Part shown: piece by piece, positions 34,351 to 46,720 of the stretch | Position numbering within the stretch: position 1 is the stretch's first letter | Layout of the letters: each line of letters starts with the position of its first letter | Source: Laguncularia racemosa | Taxonomy: Eukaryota; Streptophyta; Magnoliopsida; Myrtales; Combretaceae | Reading direction: 5' to 3' | Length of the DNA stretch: 64,000 nucleotides | NCBI GenBank assembly: GCA_037954665.1 | Contig: JBBMOL010000022.1 | Span: 186,001 to 250,000 of the forward strand | The notes under the pieces: model-generated | What the model was told of the DNA's origin: nothing | What the model saw: only the letters and a program-made list of their open reading frames with translations | Databases searched by the model: none | Program-made: the position numbers and the translations under genes

Positions 34351-35654
34351 TTAATATTTATATTGAAGAAATATTATTAGAAAAAGTCATCTTAAACAAG
34401 TATGACAACAACAACAACAAAAAAAATCTAAATAAGATGTTTAATACATGGTGTTACCTAATATTCCTTCTATACTTATAGTTAAGGTAAAAAAATACCT
34501 ACCTTCTTTCTATTTAGGGAAGTTGAAAGAGGAAAAATACAAATAAAAATAAAGGAATTATTTAAAGAGAAACAAATGTGATTTTATAGTGTAGTAAATT
34601 ACTTAGCAAACAATCCTTAGTTCCCATGTGGATTATTGCAAATCATACGCTAATCTAATAAATAGCATATAATTGCAATATCGAATCACAATAACATAAA
34701 TATTAATTATGTCCAACATATTTTCTCAATCACAAAAACTTAATATTTCGATTCAAACATACTGAAAAAAATAACATAAATAATGGTTACATGAATTAGG
34801 CAAAATTAAAAAAAAATAAATGTGATGGCAAATCGTATATATATATATATATAAAGTTTCCCTAGTATATCATATAAATGATCTAATTATTCATTTTCAA
34901 TCATGTTGGCCTATGCATAGGTGCTGTAATTGTATCTCATTTGCTAAGGATCTAACTATGCTATTTAAGGCAAAAAAAAAAGGTGAAAAAGATATCGCAT
35001 ATTGTATTATACAAAGGCCTTACGCGATATCATTAATATGTGCAAAAATAAATAAATAAAAGTCATATCATTTTTCAATAAAAGATGCAAACTCCAATTC
35101 AAACAACAATTAAACAGATTATGTAAATTTTCTTTTTTTATCTCATGGACTCAAACCATTATTTAATCAAGATTACTCACTTTTATCTTGTAATGAATAA
35201 AAGGAAAATTTAGATAGCGGTAAAACTACTAGTAAAAGAATAATATATTATTTAAAGTGTGTTAATAGAATGTATACATAGAGATTTATTTATACAAATA
35301 CCTAAAGAATTTATTTAGAATATTTTAGATAATCTTGAAATTTCTTTAATAAAATTTTTAGTGTTGAAATTAAATATTAAATTGAAAAGATGGAAAAAGT
35401 AGTGATAATAGACTAATATTACATATGAAAGAGAAATCTTATCCATTGTTATAAGAATAAAATGTCAAAAGTTGTCTGGAACAAATGTCAAGATAATATA
35501 AGCCAACATAATGGTCAAATATAAAAGAATTGTAATTAAGTCAAACATAATGTTTATCTAAAAGTATATTGCACTTGGGAACAATAGAAGGATACTATAA
35601 CGAATCACACATCTATGAATTACAAAAGCTACAAACCAACATTACCATGCAAGG
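34351..35654. other. AT-rich intergenic DNA
   Basis: No gene or further element recognised between the Mutator-like element and the Athila target site; only A/T-rich low-complexity stretches. Confidence 0.5.
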
Positions 35655-35659
35655 TGTAC

Positions 35660-37017
35660 TAATAGCATTAAGCAAGTACACCTATTGATTAACGTAATAT
35701 AGTAGACTAATTATGAATGTCATCTCATGAAGACTATAATTACTAATATTAACTGGGACTTTATTATCTAATCGTCAAATTGAAATATATTAATTAACTA
35801 AGAAGTTTTAACTATTTAACTAATAATGATTAAAACAATGGAAAGAAAGCAAATATACCTAAGAATTTAAATTAATACGTTGAGGACACGTATCTAGATT
35901 TAGTTTCCCCATAAAGTCATATATAATTTATTAGAATTAATTCCAATTTCATTTTATTTTCTTAACCGTAAAAATTCTGTAATCAAATTAATATATTTCT
36001 TAAGATTATTAATTTCTAATATTAGATTGATTAATTGAGATCTCTCTCTAATTAAAACCCATAAAATTGCATTATTGATATTTGAATTCCTTAATTAGGT
36101 TTGACCCTAATTCAGAAGATTTTTATTATCCTATCTCTAGGTTTGCATGCAACTCTTTTTAATTATGCTAGATCTAATTATACAAGTGATTTCTCAATTT
36201 ACTCATATAATATCAATAAGTAAAAATTGATAATCTAGAAATACCAATTTCATACAATGAAGAGTATGCATGATTGAATTAAGAAAATAAAGACTCCATT
36301 AAATAATAGTTGAAATAAAATTACATAATAGTTTTAGGGTTCCACAAATCTAGATACTAAAAGAAATTAAACTATCATTCTGAGACAAAATCTGACAATA
36401 AAATCAAAATAACTCATAATGGAAAGAAAAACCCTTGTAGAAATCTATTCTTGCACTTCCAAAGTATACGATTTGATCTTCAATATTCTCTAGCTTCAAG
36501 GAGTTCTTCTCTTCATCTACTAAAAAACTCTGTCTTTTTTCCATCAAAAACTCTCTCTCTTTCCTCCTCCTTTTCGTTTAGGTTTTATATCTGGTATTTA
36601 TATTACATAGCTGTCGAACTCAACATAACCCTTCAATATGGTATGTTTAGGTCGTGTTCAACTTAAATCTTTCAACTGTATCCAAATCTGGGGAAAATAT
36701 AGCCAACACAACCCCAACATGGTCATGTTGCTAGGTCATGTTACACTAATTCAACATAGTCATGTTACATGGTCATGTTTGGCTTCAAGTGCTTTAAAAG
36801 TTACATGACTACTAACATGGTTGTGTTGTTTCCTCATGTATCTTTCTTGATTTTTTTTCTTCTTCATTATCAAAATGACCATGTTAAATTAAAGATTATA
36901 TTAATCCTGAAATTAAAATATTATTCAATTAGGTAGCGTATTTCTTTAAAATTTTTATAATTTCAATGAATTTGTCAAAAATCTTATTTACAAATATATT
37001 CTATTAATCATATATCA
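35660..37017 (-). repeat. Athila 3' LTR (1,358 bp)
   Basis: Pairs with 48306-49751. Shared blocks include gtatacgatttgatcttcaa and cttcaaggagttcttctctt. It lacks about 88 bp present in the 5' LTR. Confidence 0.88.
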
Positions 37018-37058
37018 AATTCTCCCATACTTAAACATTTGCTTATCTTCAAGCAAAT
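37018..37058 (-). other. LTR-adjacent polypurine tract with hairpin
   Basis: Same layout as 38131-38172: stem ATTTGCTT / AAGCAAAT (37037-37058), then taagtatgggagaatt directly abutting the 3' LTR start (TGATATATG at 37017). This is the expected plus-strand primer. Confidence 0.75.
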
Positions 37059-38130
37059 TAATCGATTCATAATTTAGGACAAGAAATGTTTATTTAAACT
37101 AAGGATTACTTAGGAAAGATTTTTGTTACTCCATTATTCTTATCTCAATACTGTTTTAAATCAACTTGTAAAGTAAGAACAATGAAATACTAGCAACTTT
37201 TTACATCTATACTTAATCATTTCATTTTTTTACGTATCAAGAACATTAAGTATCAGAGTTCAAGAGTTAATCCATATAAGTTAGAGTTTACTCATATTAT
37301 TTAAACAAAGATTCATAAACTTTAAATCAAATCCAACATCAACCAATTAAAGGAAAATCATCAATATCTTAACCACTTAGCTAAGATTTATACACTCTCC
37401 TCTTCAATCTTATCAAGCACTATAATTTAAAGTAAATATATTCGCAATTACTCATCTCTTGATCATACCCTTAGTATTGGTTTTCGTTAGAGGATTTATT
37501 TTTACTTTTCATTTATTCATTTTTTTCATTCAAGCAATTTCATTAGTCAGTACGTCCCAAGCTAGATGACTTTAGGCTACTAGGTTTTAGGATACCCCCC
37601 GAACCATCTACTACTTTAGTTTTATTGTGTTTAGCTTTCTCAGACTTTTCTCTCGACCTTTTTAACAAGCTTTAGGCCGATGATCCCAAGTTCATCACTC
37701 AAGTCAATAAATGTTATCCCTCTTAAAAAGAAGCATCCCGCGAGCTTAATTACTCGAGTCAACGAGGCCCACTGCTAAACTTTTGTTTAATTCAATTTAT
37801 TTACTTATTCTCTAACTTCTTTGATTTTCTAGGGAATTATCAATAAATAAGTTCCTGTTCACTTACTAAAAATTATAGTGCTCTAAAATTTTTTAAGGAA
37901 TAAGTATATATCCAAGTAAAATTTTAAAATATAAATGATTAATTCCTAATTAGTGATATTATTATAATTCTAAGTTTAAAATCAAGGCTTAAATGAAATA
38001 TAACTCTACTTTATATATTGATTTTTCTCTTTAACTCTAATAAAGTGTAACAAATACAATATTAGTGAATCATTAAAAAAAAATTGTTATCAAGTTGCTA
38101 TTCTAAATTACAAGTTAATTAAAACACTAA
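37059..38130. other. Athila 3' untranslated region
   Basis: About 1.1 kb without a frame, between the two hairpin-polypurine modules; probably 3' non-coding sequence of the element. Confidence 0.55.
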
Positions 38131-38172
38131 CTCCCCCACACTTATATTTGTACATTGTCCCCAATGTACAAA
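38131..38172 (-). other. Internal polypurine tract with 11-bp hairpin
   Basis: On the element strand a perfect stem TTTGTACATTG / CAATGTACAAA with a 4-nt loop (38147-38172) is followed at once by taagtgtgggggag (38131-38144). This looks like a polypurine tract, but lies 1.1 kb upstream of the 3' LTR. Compare 37021-37058. Confidence 0.75.
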
Positions 38173-38484
38173 TTATATCTCATGAAAAATAAAAGACAAT
38201 AAAAGTAAAGGAAAGAAAAACTATAAGAAAAGGAGAACATCATACTCCCATGAAAATTTCTTCAATCTTCATTTCACAAAAATTCTTTTAGAGTTTTCTG
38301 AATTGTACACTACAACTGTTGTAATCACAAGGGAAACTACAAAAGAAAAGAAGAAAGCAAAGGAAAGAAAGAAAAAAACCGAAAGACAATCTACAATCAT
38401 AAAAAAAAAAACTAGAAAAAGGAAATAGGCCATCGGAGTTATATTGAAAGTACATAGAGAAAATGTCTTAACAATCATCATCAT

Positions 38485-41400
38485 TTCCCCCCATCCTCAT
38501 TACTATCATCATCATCATCCTCCTCCTCCTCCTCATCATCATCATCGTTATCATCTTCCTCATCATCATCATCTTCCTCATCATCATCAACATCCATTTG
38601 TTCGTCGTCTTTGGTCTCCTCTTCCTCCTCATCATCTGTATTTTCATTAGTTGCTTTACCTGTTACTTCTTCTTCCTCGACATCCTCACTAGCTGGAGCC
38701 CTATTTCATAATAGAAAGGGAATGTGATATTTAGATGAAATGGTTTTAGCAAATTGTTCCATTCTATTAACTCTCCTATATACTCTTTCCCAGTCTCGTT
38801 CACATCCTTTTTGGAGAGTTAATAGTCTATTCAATTTTTCTTCAATTCTGTCCAATTGAGTTCTTTCCCTTAGTGTTTGAGGTTGATCATTAGGTTGTTC
38901 TCCAAGGTTGTCATGAAACAATTTCATTTGTTTAAATGTCTCAAGTTTAATGGGTTCCATGTCCCGAACTTAGAGCATTGAAGAGAGCTCTTGGAACAAC
39001 CCCATTCCTTGAATTAAAAGCGTAATTTAGGGCCCGCAGCTAATAGTGCCTACTCGAGTATCATAAGCTTGATGTCTGAAGAAGAAAGCTAAGAGCATGC
39101 TTAAATTAATGAGAAAATGCTCAATTATACTGTAGAGACAAAGGATGTCACTTATGAAGACAACCCTTGTGCTTTCCCACACTCACTAATAGTGTGTGAA
39201 AGCAACCAATGTATGACCCGATACATGGGGTTTTGAAGTGTTGATGCTTTAGCCTGCCTTGGGTCGTATCTCATATCCCAACTAATGGATTTCCAAAATG
39301 CGGTGGGAGTAACTCCATATAGTAAGTGTCGAGTCTAATTTTTTATTTTTCGTTTTCATTCCTAATCCGATTTATACTAGACCCTATGCCCATCTAATAT
39401 AAGTTCTTGACTTAAACTAGGAACTTTATCTTATTTTGGAGTCACCACCCAACTGAAGTTGGGAAAGATTATTGAACTAGGACTAATTGAGTAGATTAAT
39501 CTTAATTCGAACAACTAATCAGTGAGATTTCCTCTTTTCATTTTTGTGAAAGGGGAAAGGGAAAACCGGAGTTTCTAGACTTAAAGGCTAACCTATTAAA
39601 ACCTTAAAGTTATCACCTTATTCTTCTGAAATCTAAACCCTATCCTGATGTCTTTTATTGTTATTTTTTTTTTGTTATCTTTTTATTACGTTTTTGAATA
39701 ACTTATTCTAATATGAAAAAATAATTTTTTATTCTTTTTAGAGTTGTCCCAAATGAGTGCCTACGTACCTGCTATTCAGGATCAAACAAGCCGTAGTTCT
39801 TTTTTCATGAAAAAATTTAGTGGGTTTGTTAATTTTAATTATGAAATTACCTCAAATTTATGTTTTTATCATTTTAGTATTTTTTGAAAAAAAAATCTAA
39901 ACCTAAGCTTTATTGTTTTATTTTATTTTTAAATTAATTTAAAGAAAAACCAATTTTTTATTTATTTAAGAAAAGGATTTTTCTAAGTGATAAAAATTTA
40001 TTTATTATTATTATTATTTATTTTTTATTCTAAACTAAATATAAAAATAAACTAATCTAGATTTTACCATTTTTCCTAATATTATTTCTATTTTTATTTT
40101 TATTTTTGAATTATAACTAAATAAACAAATAAATAAATAAAACACAATAAAATAATAATAATAAAATGGAAAATCCGACTTACCTAGGTCCGGGTATAGT
40201 GCATGGGTCGGTTCGGATTGGGTCGGATCGATCACGGTAGTTGGAGGTCCTCAGTGGTGGCGTTTCGGCAATTTTCAAGGAGGTTGAGAAGTTGCTTCCT
40301 AGCTTTTCGAGGGTGGGGAATCCAATGGTGGTGGTGGATTTTTCCAAAAACGCCTCTTAGTGGTAATTCGAAGCTTGGTTGATGGTTGCAGATTGAAGAA
40401 CTCCGGCGAGGCTTCGATCTCTCTTATTTTCTCTCCTTTTTTCACTTTTGATCTGTCCTCTAGTTCTTTTCCGTCGTGCTCAATTTATAGGCATAAGAAA
40501 TTGAGTTGGATAAGCTCAGATTTCCTCCGATTGGGATGAATCGGATTTGTGGTTGAAACCCTCCTCCGATTTGCCTTTAATTCGTGTAAATCTTGGATTT
40601 CGTTGTGATTTGATTTCATTTGAATGATGTTTATCTTGTTTTAGTTAAAGATTTAGTGGATTTTTGTAACAAATCGAATCAAAACGACCAAATTCCGTTG
40701 CTTTTCCTCGCCGACGATGATCTTGGACAAAGGAAGAAGAAGACCACGTGCCCGACGTGTGCGTCGTGTCGTCCAATCAGCTACTGACATGTGTCTTGGG
40801 GGGAGAAAAAAATTGCAAAACGCGGATTTGCTTCCCTTGCATTTCGAACCGCTGACCTGACCCCTTCCCCGCGCGCACGAGGCCATAGCTCGGACGAGTT
40901 GGGCTAGCCCACTTCTCAGTTTTTTTTTTTTTTCGCAATTTGCATATATGCAATGCAATTTTTATTATTTTTGTATTATTTTGAAATTCCAAAAATTTGT
41001 AAAAATTATTTAACTCCTTTTCTTATTATTTCTACAATTATTTTCCAAAATTGATATATTTTCCCTATTTATTTTATTTATTGAATATTTTTCCTATTTT
41101 TGCTAAATTAGAAGAAAAATTGTAAAAAATTAAAAAAAAATTAAAAATTGACAATTATTAATTATTAGGGTAAAAAATGGGGTGTTTACAATAAGTTTAT
41201 AAGAAGTTGCATAAATTCATTTGTTTCAATAAATAACTCATCATAAAGCCCTACGTAATGGGCTAGCTCGACAATGGTGATCTCATAAAATTTTCTGCCT
41301 ACCTAAAAATGCATGCTTTTATGGGTACCCCAAGAGATATGATCGTTCTCCAATCTAAATGTAGATAGGAACTATAAAGTGAGTTCCTTATTGATAAGGG

Positions 41401-41764
41401 CACGGAGGGAGAAGAACCTTTCCCAGCCACTAACATTAATCAAATTTTGGACCCCTTCATCTAAGCCTAACATTTCCAACACTCGCCATTCAAAGTATAA
41501 ACTTTGGCTAAAATCCTTATTTTTCAATTGATTATACTTATTCTGATGTGCTTCTTGTGCAAAATTTAACATGAATTGTGTTTGGGAATGAGTGGGTGGT
41601 AAAAGTGCTAGTAGTTGCACATTGCGAGATGGTCGAGAGGATGATGCAAAAGCCTGTCCGCTTATCTTGCAAGTAATGGGTTGTTTTGGTGTGATTGTTT
41701 TGGTGGCATGATGTCCTGTGATGGGGATGACAAATTTATAGACAAACTTAATGCTTAAAATCAT
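38485..41764 (-). pseudogene. ATHILA ORF-1-type frame, split by a solo LTR
   Basis: The N-terminal part (41764-41196) includes FSQSLYFEWRVLEMLGLDEG and WERFFSLRALINKELTL. The C-terminal part (39321-38485) includes TPPHFWKSISWDMRYDPRQA and MYRVIHWLLSHTI, then ERDWERVYRRVNRMEQFAKT. After a TGA at 38706-38708 the same frame runs on into a strongly acidic Asp/Glu tail (about 38700-38485), which underlies the GAT/GAG microsatellite there. The two halves are separated by the solo LTR 39327-41190. The downstream ORF of Athila elements is of uncertain function and sits where env would be in retroviruses. It has several stops. Confidence 0.75.
39327..41190 (+). mobile_element. Solo LTR nested in the Athila element
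   Basis: A 1,864-bp block starting TGTCGAGTCTAATTTT and ending GGGGTGTTTACA, flanked by gtaag (39322-39326) and ataag (41191-41195), a 5-bp duplication with one mismatch. It interrupts the ORF-1 frame, which resumes on the far side. The interior has the word gagtgcctacgtacc (about 39754), which I associate with LTRs of several eudicot Gypsy elements. Its base composition (a GC-rich patch 40190-40910) is unlike the host element. No internal domain or second LTR, so it is the product of LTR-LTR recombination. Confidence 0.8.
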
Positions 41765-42329
41765 GAATATGTGTATATGAAAAAAAAAAAAAAACTTGAC
41801 TAAGGTAATCTAGGAAAATATGGATAATGAGCATAACCCCAACATGATAGATGTACACTACCCCATGATCCCAACATGATCGCGTTAAAAATGTAGCCTA
41901 ACGATTTAATTTTTTTTTTTAAAAAATACTCGACCATGTTCTCATCGTGTGTCATCAAATTGTGAGCCAAATTGCTAATAATCATGTGAGTATTATAACC
42001 CATTTATAGAAAGGGGAAAATGATAAACCCTAGTTTATGTTTTCTATGTCAAATGGTGAAAAAACAATCAGAAATAAAACAAAACTTAAAGGAAAGGAAG
42101 TATGAACATACATGTGATGAGGAAAGAATGCTACAACAATCGACTAAAAATGTGTGTGTGGAGGTGAAGATTGTGGAGAGTTACGGTCATGGGAGAGAAA
42201 GAGCAAAAGGGAAAGATACTAATGTAGCATGCAATGGAAAAATGATTGTTCAGAGTATATATATATATATAACAACATGGGCATCTAACACGGCTGTGTT
42301 GATGCCATGTTGGTGTACATTATGAGTGT

Positions 42330-42735
42330 TCAATTGAACAACCTTAACATGACCATATTACATGGTCGAGTAACTCTCGATTCAAAGGATGAGATCAACA
42401 TGGCCTTAACACGACCATGTTAGAGGACCGTATATCTTTTGGTGCAAAGTGTAAGAGCAACACGACCTAAACATAACCATATTACATGGTTGTGTAACTC
42501 TCGGTGCAAAGTGTAAGAGTAACATGGCCTAAACACGACTATATTACATGGTCGTGTAACTATTGGTGCAAAGTGTAAGAGCAACACAAACGTGTTACAT
42601 GGTCATGTAACTCTCGGTGCAAAGTGTAAGAGCAACACGACTAGAACATGACCATGTTAAAGCACCGTGTATCTCTCAGTGGGAGGTTTTCTAAGCAACA
42701 CGGTCACAACATGACCATGCTTGATGGTCATATAT
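42330..42735. repeat. Tandem array of about 60-bp units between integrase and ORF-1
   Basis: Roughly six imperfect units built on the pattern acatgacCATGTTacatgg, then gtgtaactctcggtgcaaag, then tgtaagagcaacacg. The cores at about 42345, 42400, 42470, 42540, 42590 and 42640 are easy to align. The same CATG(G/A)(C/T)CATG words occur in both LTRs, so the array is made of element-specific sequence. Confidence 0.8.
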
Positions 42736-42879
42736 ATATATATAATCTAAACCTATAAAAAAAATTCTTAAGAAAATTAATGGTTGCATTGCCTCCCAAG
42801 AAGCGCTATAGTTAACATCGATAGCTCGATGGGGTTGAAAATAATTTAAGGTTCGTTAGAGTTGAGGCAAAAAATTTCC

Positions 42880-44000
42880 TTGTCCGATTTATCAACTTTG
42901 CCTCTAAGGTATAACTTCAATCACTAACCATTAACTTTAAATGTTCCCTTCTCTAAATGTGTTACTTCAATGGTCCCATATGGGAAAACTTCTTTAACAA
43001 TGAATGGCCTAAACCATCGAGATTTTAGCTAGCCTAGGAAATAATCTTAGGCGAAGATTATAAAGTAAAACATGGTCTCATTTTTTGAATTGCCTTCTTT
43101 GACGGATTCTCTAATCATGAAGTCGTTTAGTCCGTTCTTTGTATAGCTGTGAGTTTTCATATTCGGTTGCTCTCCATTTCTCAAGTTTGCTGAAACTTTC
43201 TTTTTGTTCCTGCAGACTCGAGGTCAAAGTTAACACGCTTAATCATCTAAAAGGCTTTGTGTTCAATCACAACAGGCAAACGACATACTTTCCCATATAC
43301 TAGTCCATAAGGGGTATTACCTAGTAGTGTCTTATATGCTATCATGTAGGCCCATAGGGCATCATCTAGCTTATCTGACCAATCCTTCCTATGGTACTCT
43401 ACTATTTTTTTCCAAAATCCTTTTTAAATCTTTGTTGGCAACTCCCACTTGACCACTAGTTTAGGGTTGGTGGGGGGGTGGCTATCTTATGATCAACTCC
43501 ATACCGTTTAAGTACTTTTTCAAATTGCGTATTGCAAAAATGTGTGCCCTTATTACTTATGATTGCCGTAAGAGTACCAAATTAGGAAAATATTTTTTTT
43601 AAGAATTTAGTAACTTCCTCGACATCATTCATGGGCAAGGCTTGATCCTCTACTCATTTTGACACATAATCTATGGCTACTAGAATGTATCTATTTCCTA
43701 CTGAGTTCGAGAAATGCCCCATAAAATCAATACGCCAGACCAAATACTTCACAGACAATAATGTAATTTTGGGGCATTGCATCACGTTGGGAAACCTTAG
43801 TTGTTTGTTAACATTTATCGCATGATTTGACATAACTTTGAGCGTCCTTGAACATAGTAGGCTAGAAGAATCTTGATTCTAAAACCTTGTGAGCGGCTTT
43901 ATTTGAACAACGATGACCTCCCATTGGTCTAGTGTGACAATGGCTAAGTATTTGCCAATCTTCTATATGAGAAACACATCTCCTAATAATTTGGTCTGCA
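42880..44000 (-). pseudogene. Athila integrase (broken)
   Basis: Minus-strand frames give the zinc-binding end (NHAINVNKQ region near 43830), the core domain WRIDFMGHFSNSVGNRYILV near 43715-43745, ISNKGTHFCNTQFEKVLKRY near 43520-43570, LDDALWAYMIAYKTLLG near 43340-43370 and the C-terminal FIVKEVFPYGTIEV near 42960. Many stops. Confidence 0.8.
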
Positions 44001-44099
44001 TTCTAAAAAGATAGGGATCCTCCTAAAAATAGTATTCAACTCAGCAAAGAATTTTTTCTTTTACTAACCTGAAAGCTATTTAAGGAGAGTGTGAGCGAC

Positions 44100-46720
44100 T
44101 AAATAATTAGCTATGTCAGCAAATCATGGAGATTCAGGTTCACTTACCTGGGTGGCAACATACGAGCGTTCCTTAGGAAATGCATCATTAATCACCTTTT
44201 CGTCCAGTTTTTCCAAAGTTGGATTGTCAAGTTTGGATAGATGATCTGCTGCGAGATTCTCAGCACCTTTCTTGTCTCTGATCTCTATATCAAATTCTTG
44301 ACGTATTAAGATCTATCGGATGAGTCGTGGTTTAGCCTTTGATTTACTCAATAAGTATCTTAAAGTAGAATGGTCAATATAAACAATGACTTTAGATAGA
44401 ATCAATAGGAACAAAATTTATCAAATGCAAAAACAACAACTAACAACTCTTTTTTCTGTGGTTTTATAATTTTCCTATGCATCTGTGAGGGTTTTTCTAG
44501 CGTAAGAAATGGGTTGGAAATGTTTATCTTTTCTTTGCCCAAGTATGACCCTAACCACAAAGTCACTGGCGTTGCACATTAACTCAAAAGTGCGATTCCA
44601 ATTGGGGGAAACCATAATAGGGGCATTTAGTTAATTTATGCTTAAGAGCATTAAATGCATCAGTGCACTTTTGTGAGAACATAAATGGTACATCATTCTC
44701 TAATAGCCTAGTCAAAGGCCTAGCTATCTTAGAGACATCTTTAATGAATCTGCTATAAAACCCTGCATGCTCCTAACGGCCTTAACTGAGGTTGAAGGTG
44801 GTAAATTGGTAATTATTTCAATCTTTACAATGTCCACTTCAATCCCCCTAGCAGAAACCTTATGTCCCAAAACGATTCCCTCTTGCACCATAAAATGGCA
44901 CTTCTCCTAATTCAGGACTAAATTAGTTTCTTCGCATTTCGTCAGTACCCTATCTAAATTGTGAAGGCATTGCTCAAAAGAGTCAAAAAATTGACAACTC
45001 ATCCATGAAGACGTCCATTATATCTTCCGTCAAGTCTTCCAAAATGGCTACCATATACCACTGGAAGGTTGCTAGTGCATTACAAAGGCTAAAAGGCATT
45101 TGTCGGTATGCAAAGGTACCATAAGGGAAGGTAAAGGCGGTCTTTTCCTAGTCTTCTAGGGTAATTGGAATTTGAAAGTATCCAGATAAACCATCCAAAA
45201 AGCAGTAGTGCATATGCTCGACTAATCTTTCAAGCATTTGGTCTATAAATGGTAAGGGAAAATAATCTTTCCATGTGGCATCATTCAACCTCCTATAATC
45301 GATGCACACTCTCTATCTTGTAATCGTCCTTGTTGGGATTAGCTCATTCTTCTTGTTTGGAACCACCGTCATACCCTTTTTCTTAGGCACAACATGCACA
45401 GGACTTACCTAGGAACTATCGGAAATAAGGTAGATCAAACCTGCATCCATGAGTTTAATTAACTTAACCTTGATGACTTCCTTTATATTCGAGTTTAACC
45501 TTCTATAGGGTTGCACAACCGGTTTGAAGTTGTCTTCCAATAAGATCTTATGAGTACAAAAAGAAGAATCGATGCCCCAAATAACTGATATCTTCCATGC
45601 GATAGATCTCTTATGTTTCCTAAGAGCTTGCAAGAGCTTTTCTTTCTGATTTATCTCCAAATTAGAGGAAATGATCACCAGTAATTTAGAGTCCTTTTCT
45701 AGAAAGGCATATCCTAAATAATCAAGTAAATGTTTAAGCTCTAACACTAGTGGTTCTTCAATGGAGGGTTTCAATCTTACTCCCTTTCCCCTATCAATTT
45801 CCTCAGATTCCTTTTGCCTTTACATGAACTCATTAGCTTCTAATTGAGTTAAAGCTTTTGTGCATACAGGATGTTCTATCAGACTCACCTCACCTTGCAC
45901 TATACATAGCTTAAGGGGATCTTTATAAAGTATGTCCGACATATAGCTAACAATAGATAGATCAATACTATCAAGAAAATAACATGTATCATCTTGATTA
46001 AAAGGTTGCTTCAACGCATCTAGAACCTTGAATACCAATTCTTCATCACCAACTCTTAGAATGAGTTTATTATCATTGACATCAATGATAGCTCTAGTAG
46101 TGGCTAAAAAGGGTCAACCTAGGTTCAAAGGGACCTTTATATCCTCATCCATATCTAAAATGACAAAATCAATAGAAAAAAATAAAGGTCCTAACCTTAA
46201 CTAACACATCTTCAATAATACCACTAGGGTACTTTACTAACCTATCAACTAATTGTAAGCTCATATGTGTTGGCTTAGGCTCTCCCAGTCATAATCCTTT
46301 AAACAGTTTATATGGCATTAAATTTATGCTTGCTCTCAAGTCGACTAAGGCTTTTTCTATGAACAAATTGCCAATTAGGTAGGGTATAGTGAAACTCCTT
46401 GGATCTTTCAACTTTTTTGGTAGTTTATTTTACAAGATCATTGAGCATTCCTCACTAAGTGCCATTGTGGATAACTCCTCCAACTTCCGTTTGTTTGACA
46501 ATAGATCTTTTAGAAATTTAGCATATTTGGACTTCTGTGATAAAGCCTCTACAAAGGGTAAGTTAATATGCAATTGTTTAAAGAGTTCTAAGAACTTACT
46601 AAAATGCTCATTAATGCGATCCTTCTTTAAACGAGTGAGGTAAAGTATGGGTGGTTTGAACTTCTTAACTTTCTTAGGTGGTTCACTTTGCTTCTCAATT
46701 GTTGTGGTCCCTTGCTTCAC
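44100..46720 (-). pseudogene. Athila pol: protease, reverse transcriptase, RNase H (broken)
   Basis: From high to low coordinates: pre-protease linker (46720-46430); protease LVDLRASINLMP near 46340, where D-L-G-A-S of the family reads D-L-R-A-S; RT from 45774 with QPYRRLNSNIKEVIK, VSPVHVVPKKKGMTVV, VCIDYRRLNDATWKDYFPLP, HYCFLDGLSGYFQIPI and FMDELSIF (the usual FMDD has lost its second Asp); RNase H with STLRYLLSKSKAKPRLIR and AADHLSKLDNPT near 44240. Stops and frameshifts occur throughout. Confidence 0.85.

Noticed and set aside
38444..38650. His/Pro-rich frame of 68 codons
   Set aside because: Reverse reading of the GAT/GAG tract encoding the acidic tail on the other strand.
40653..40992. 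Arg-rich minus-strand frames in the solo LTR
   Set aside because: Fall in the GC-rich part of an LTR and show no domain.
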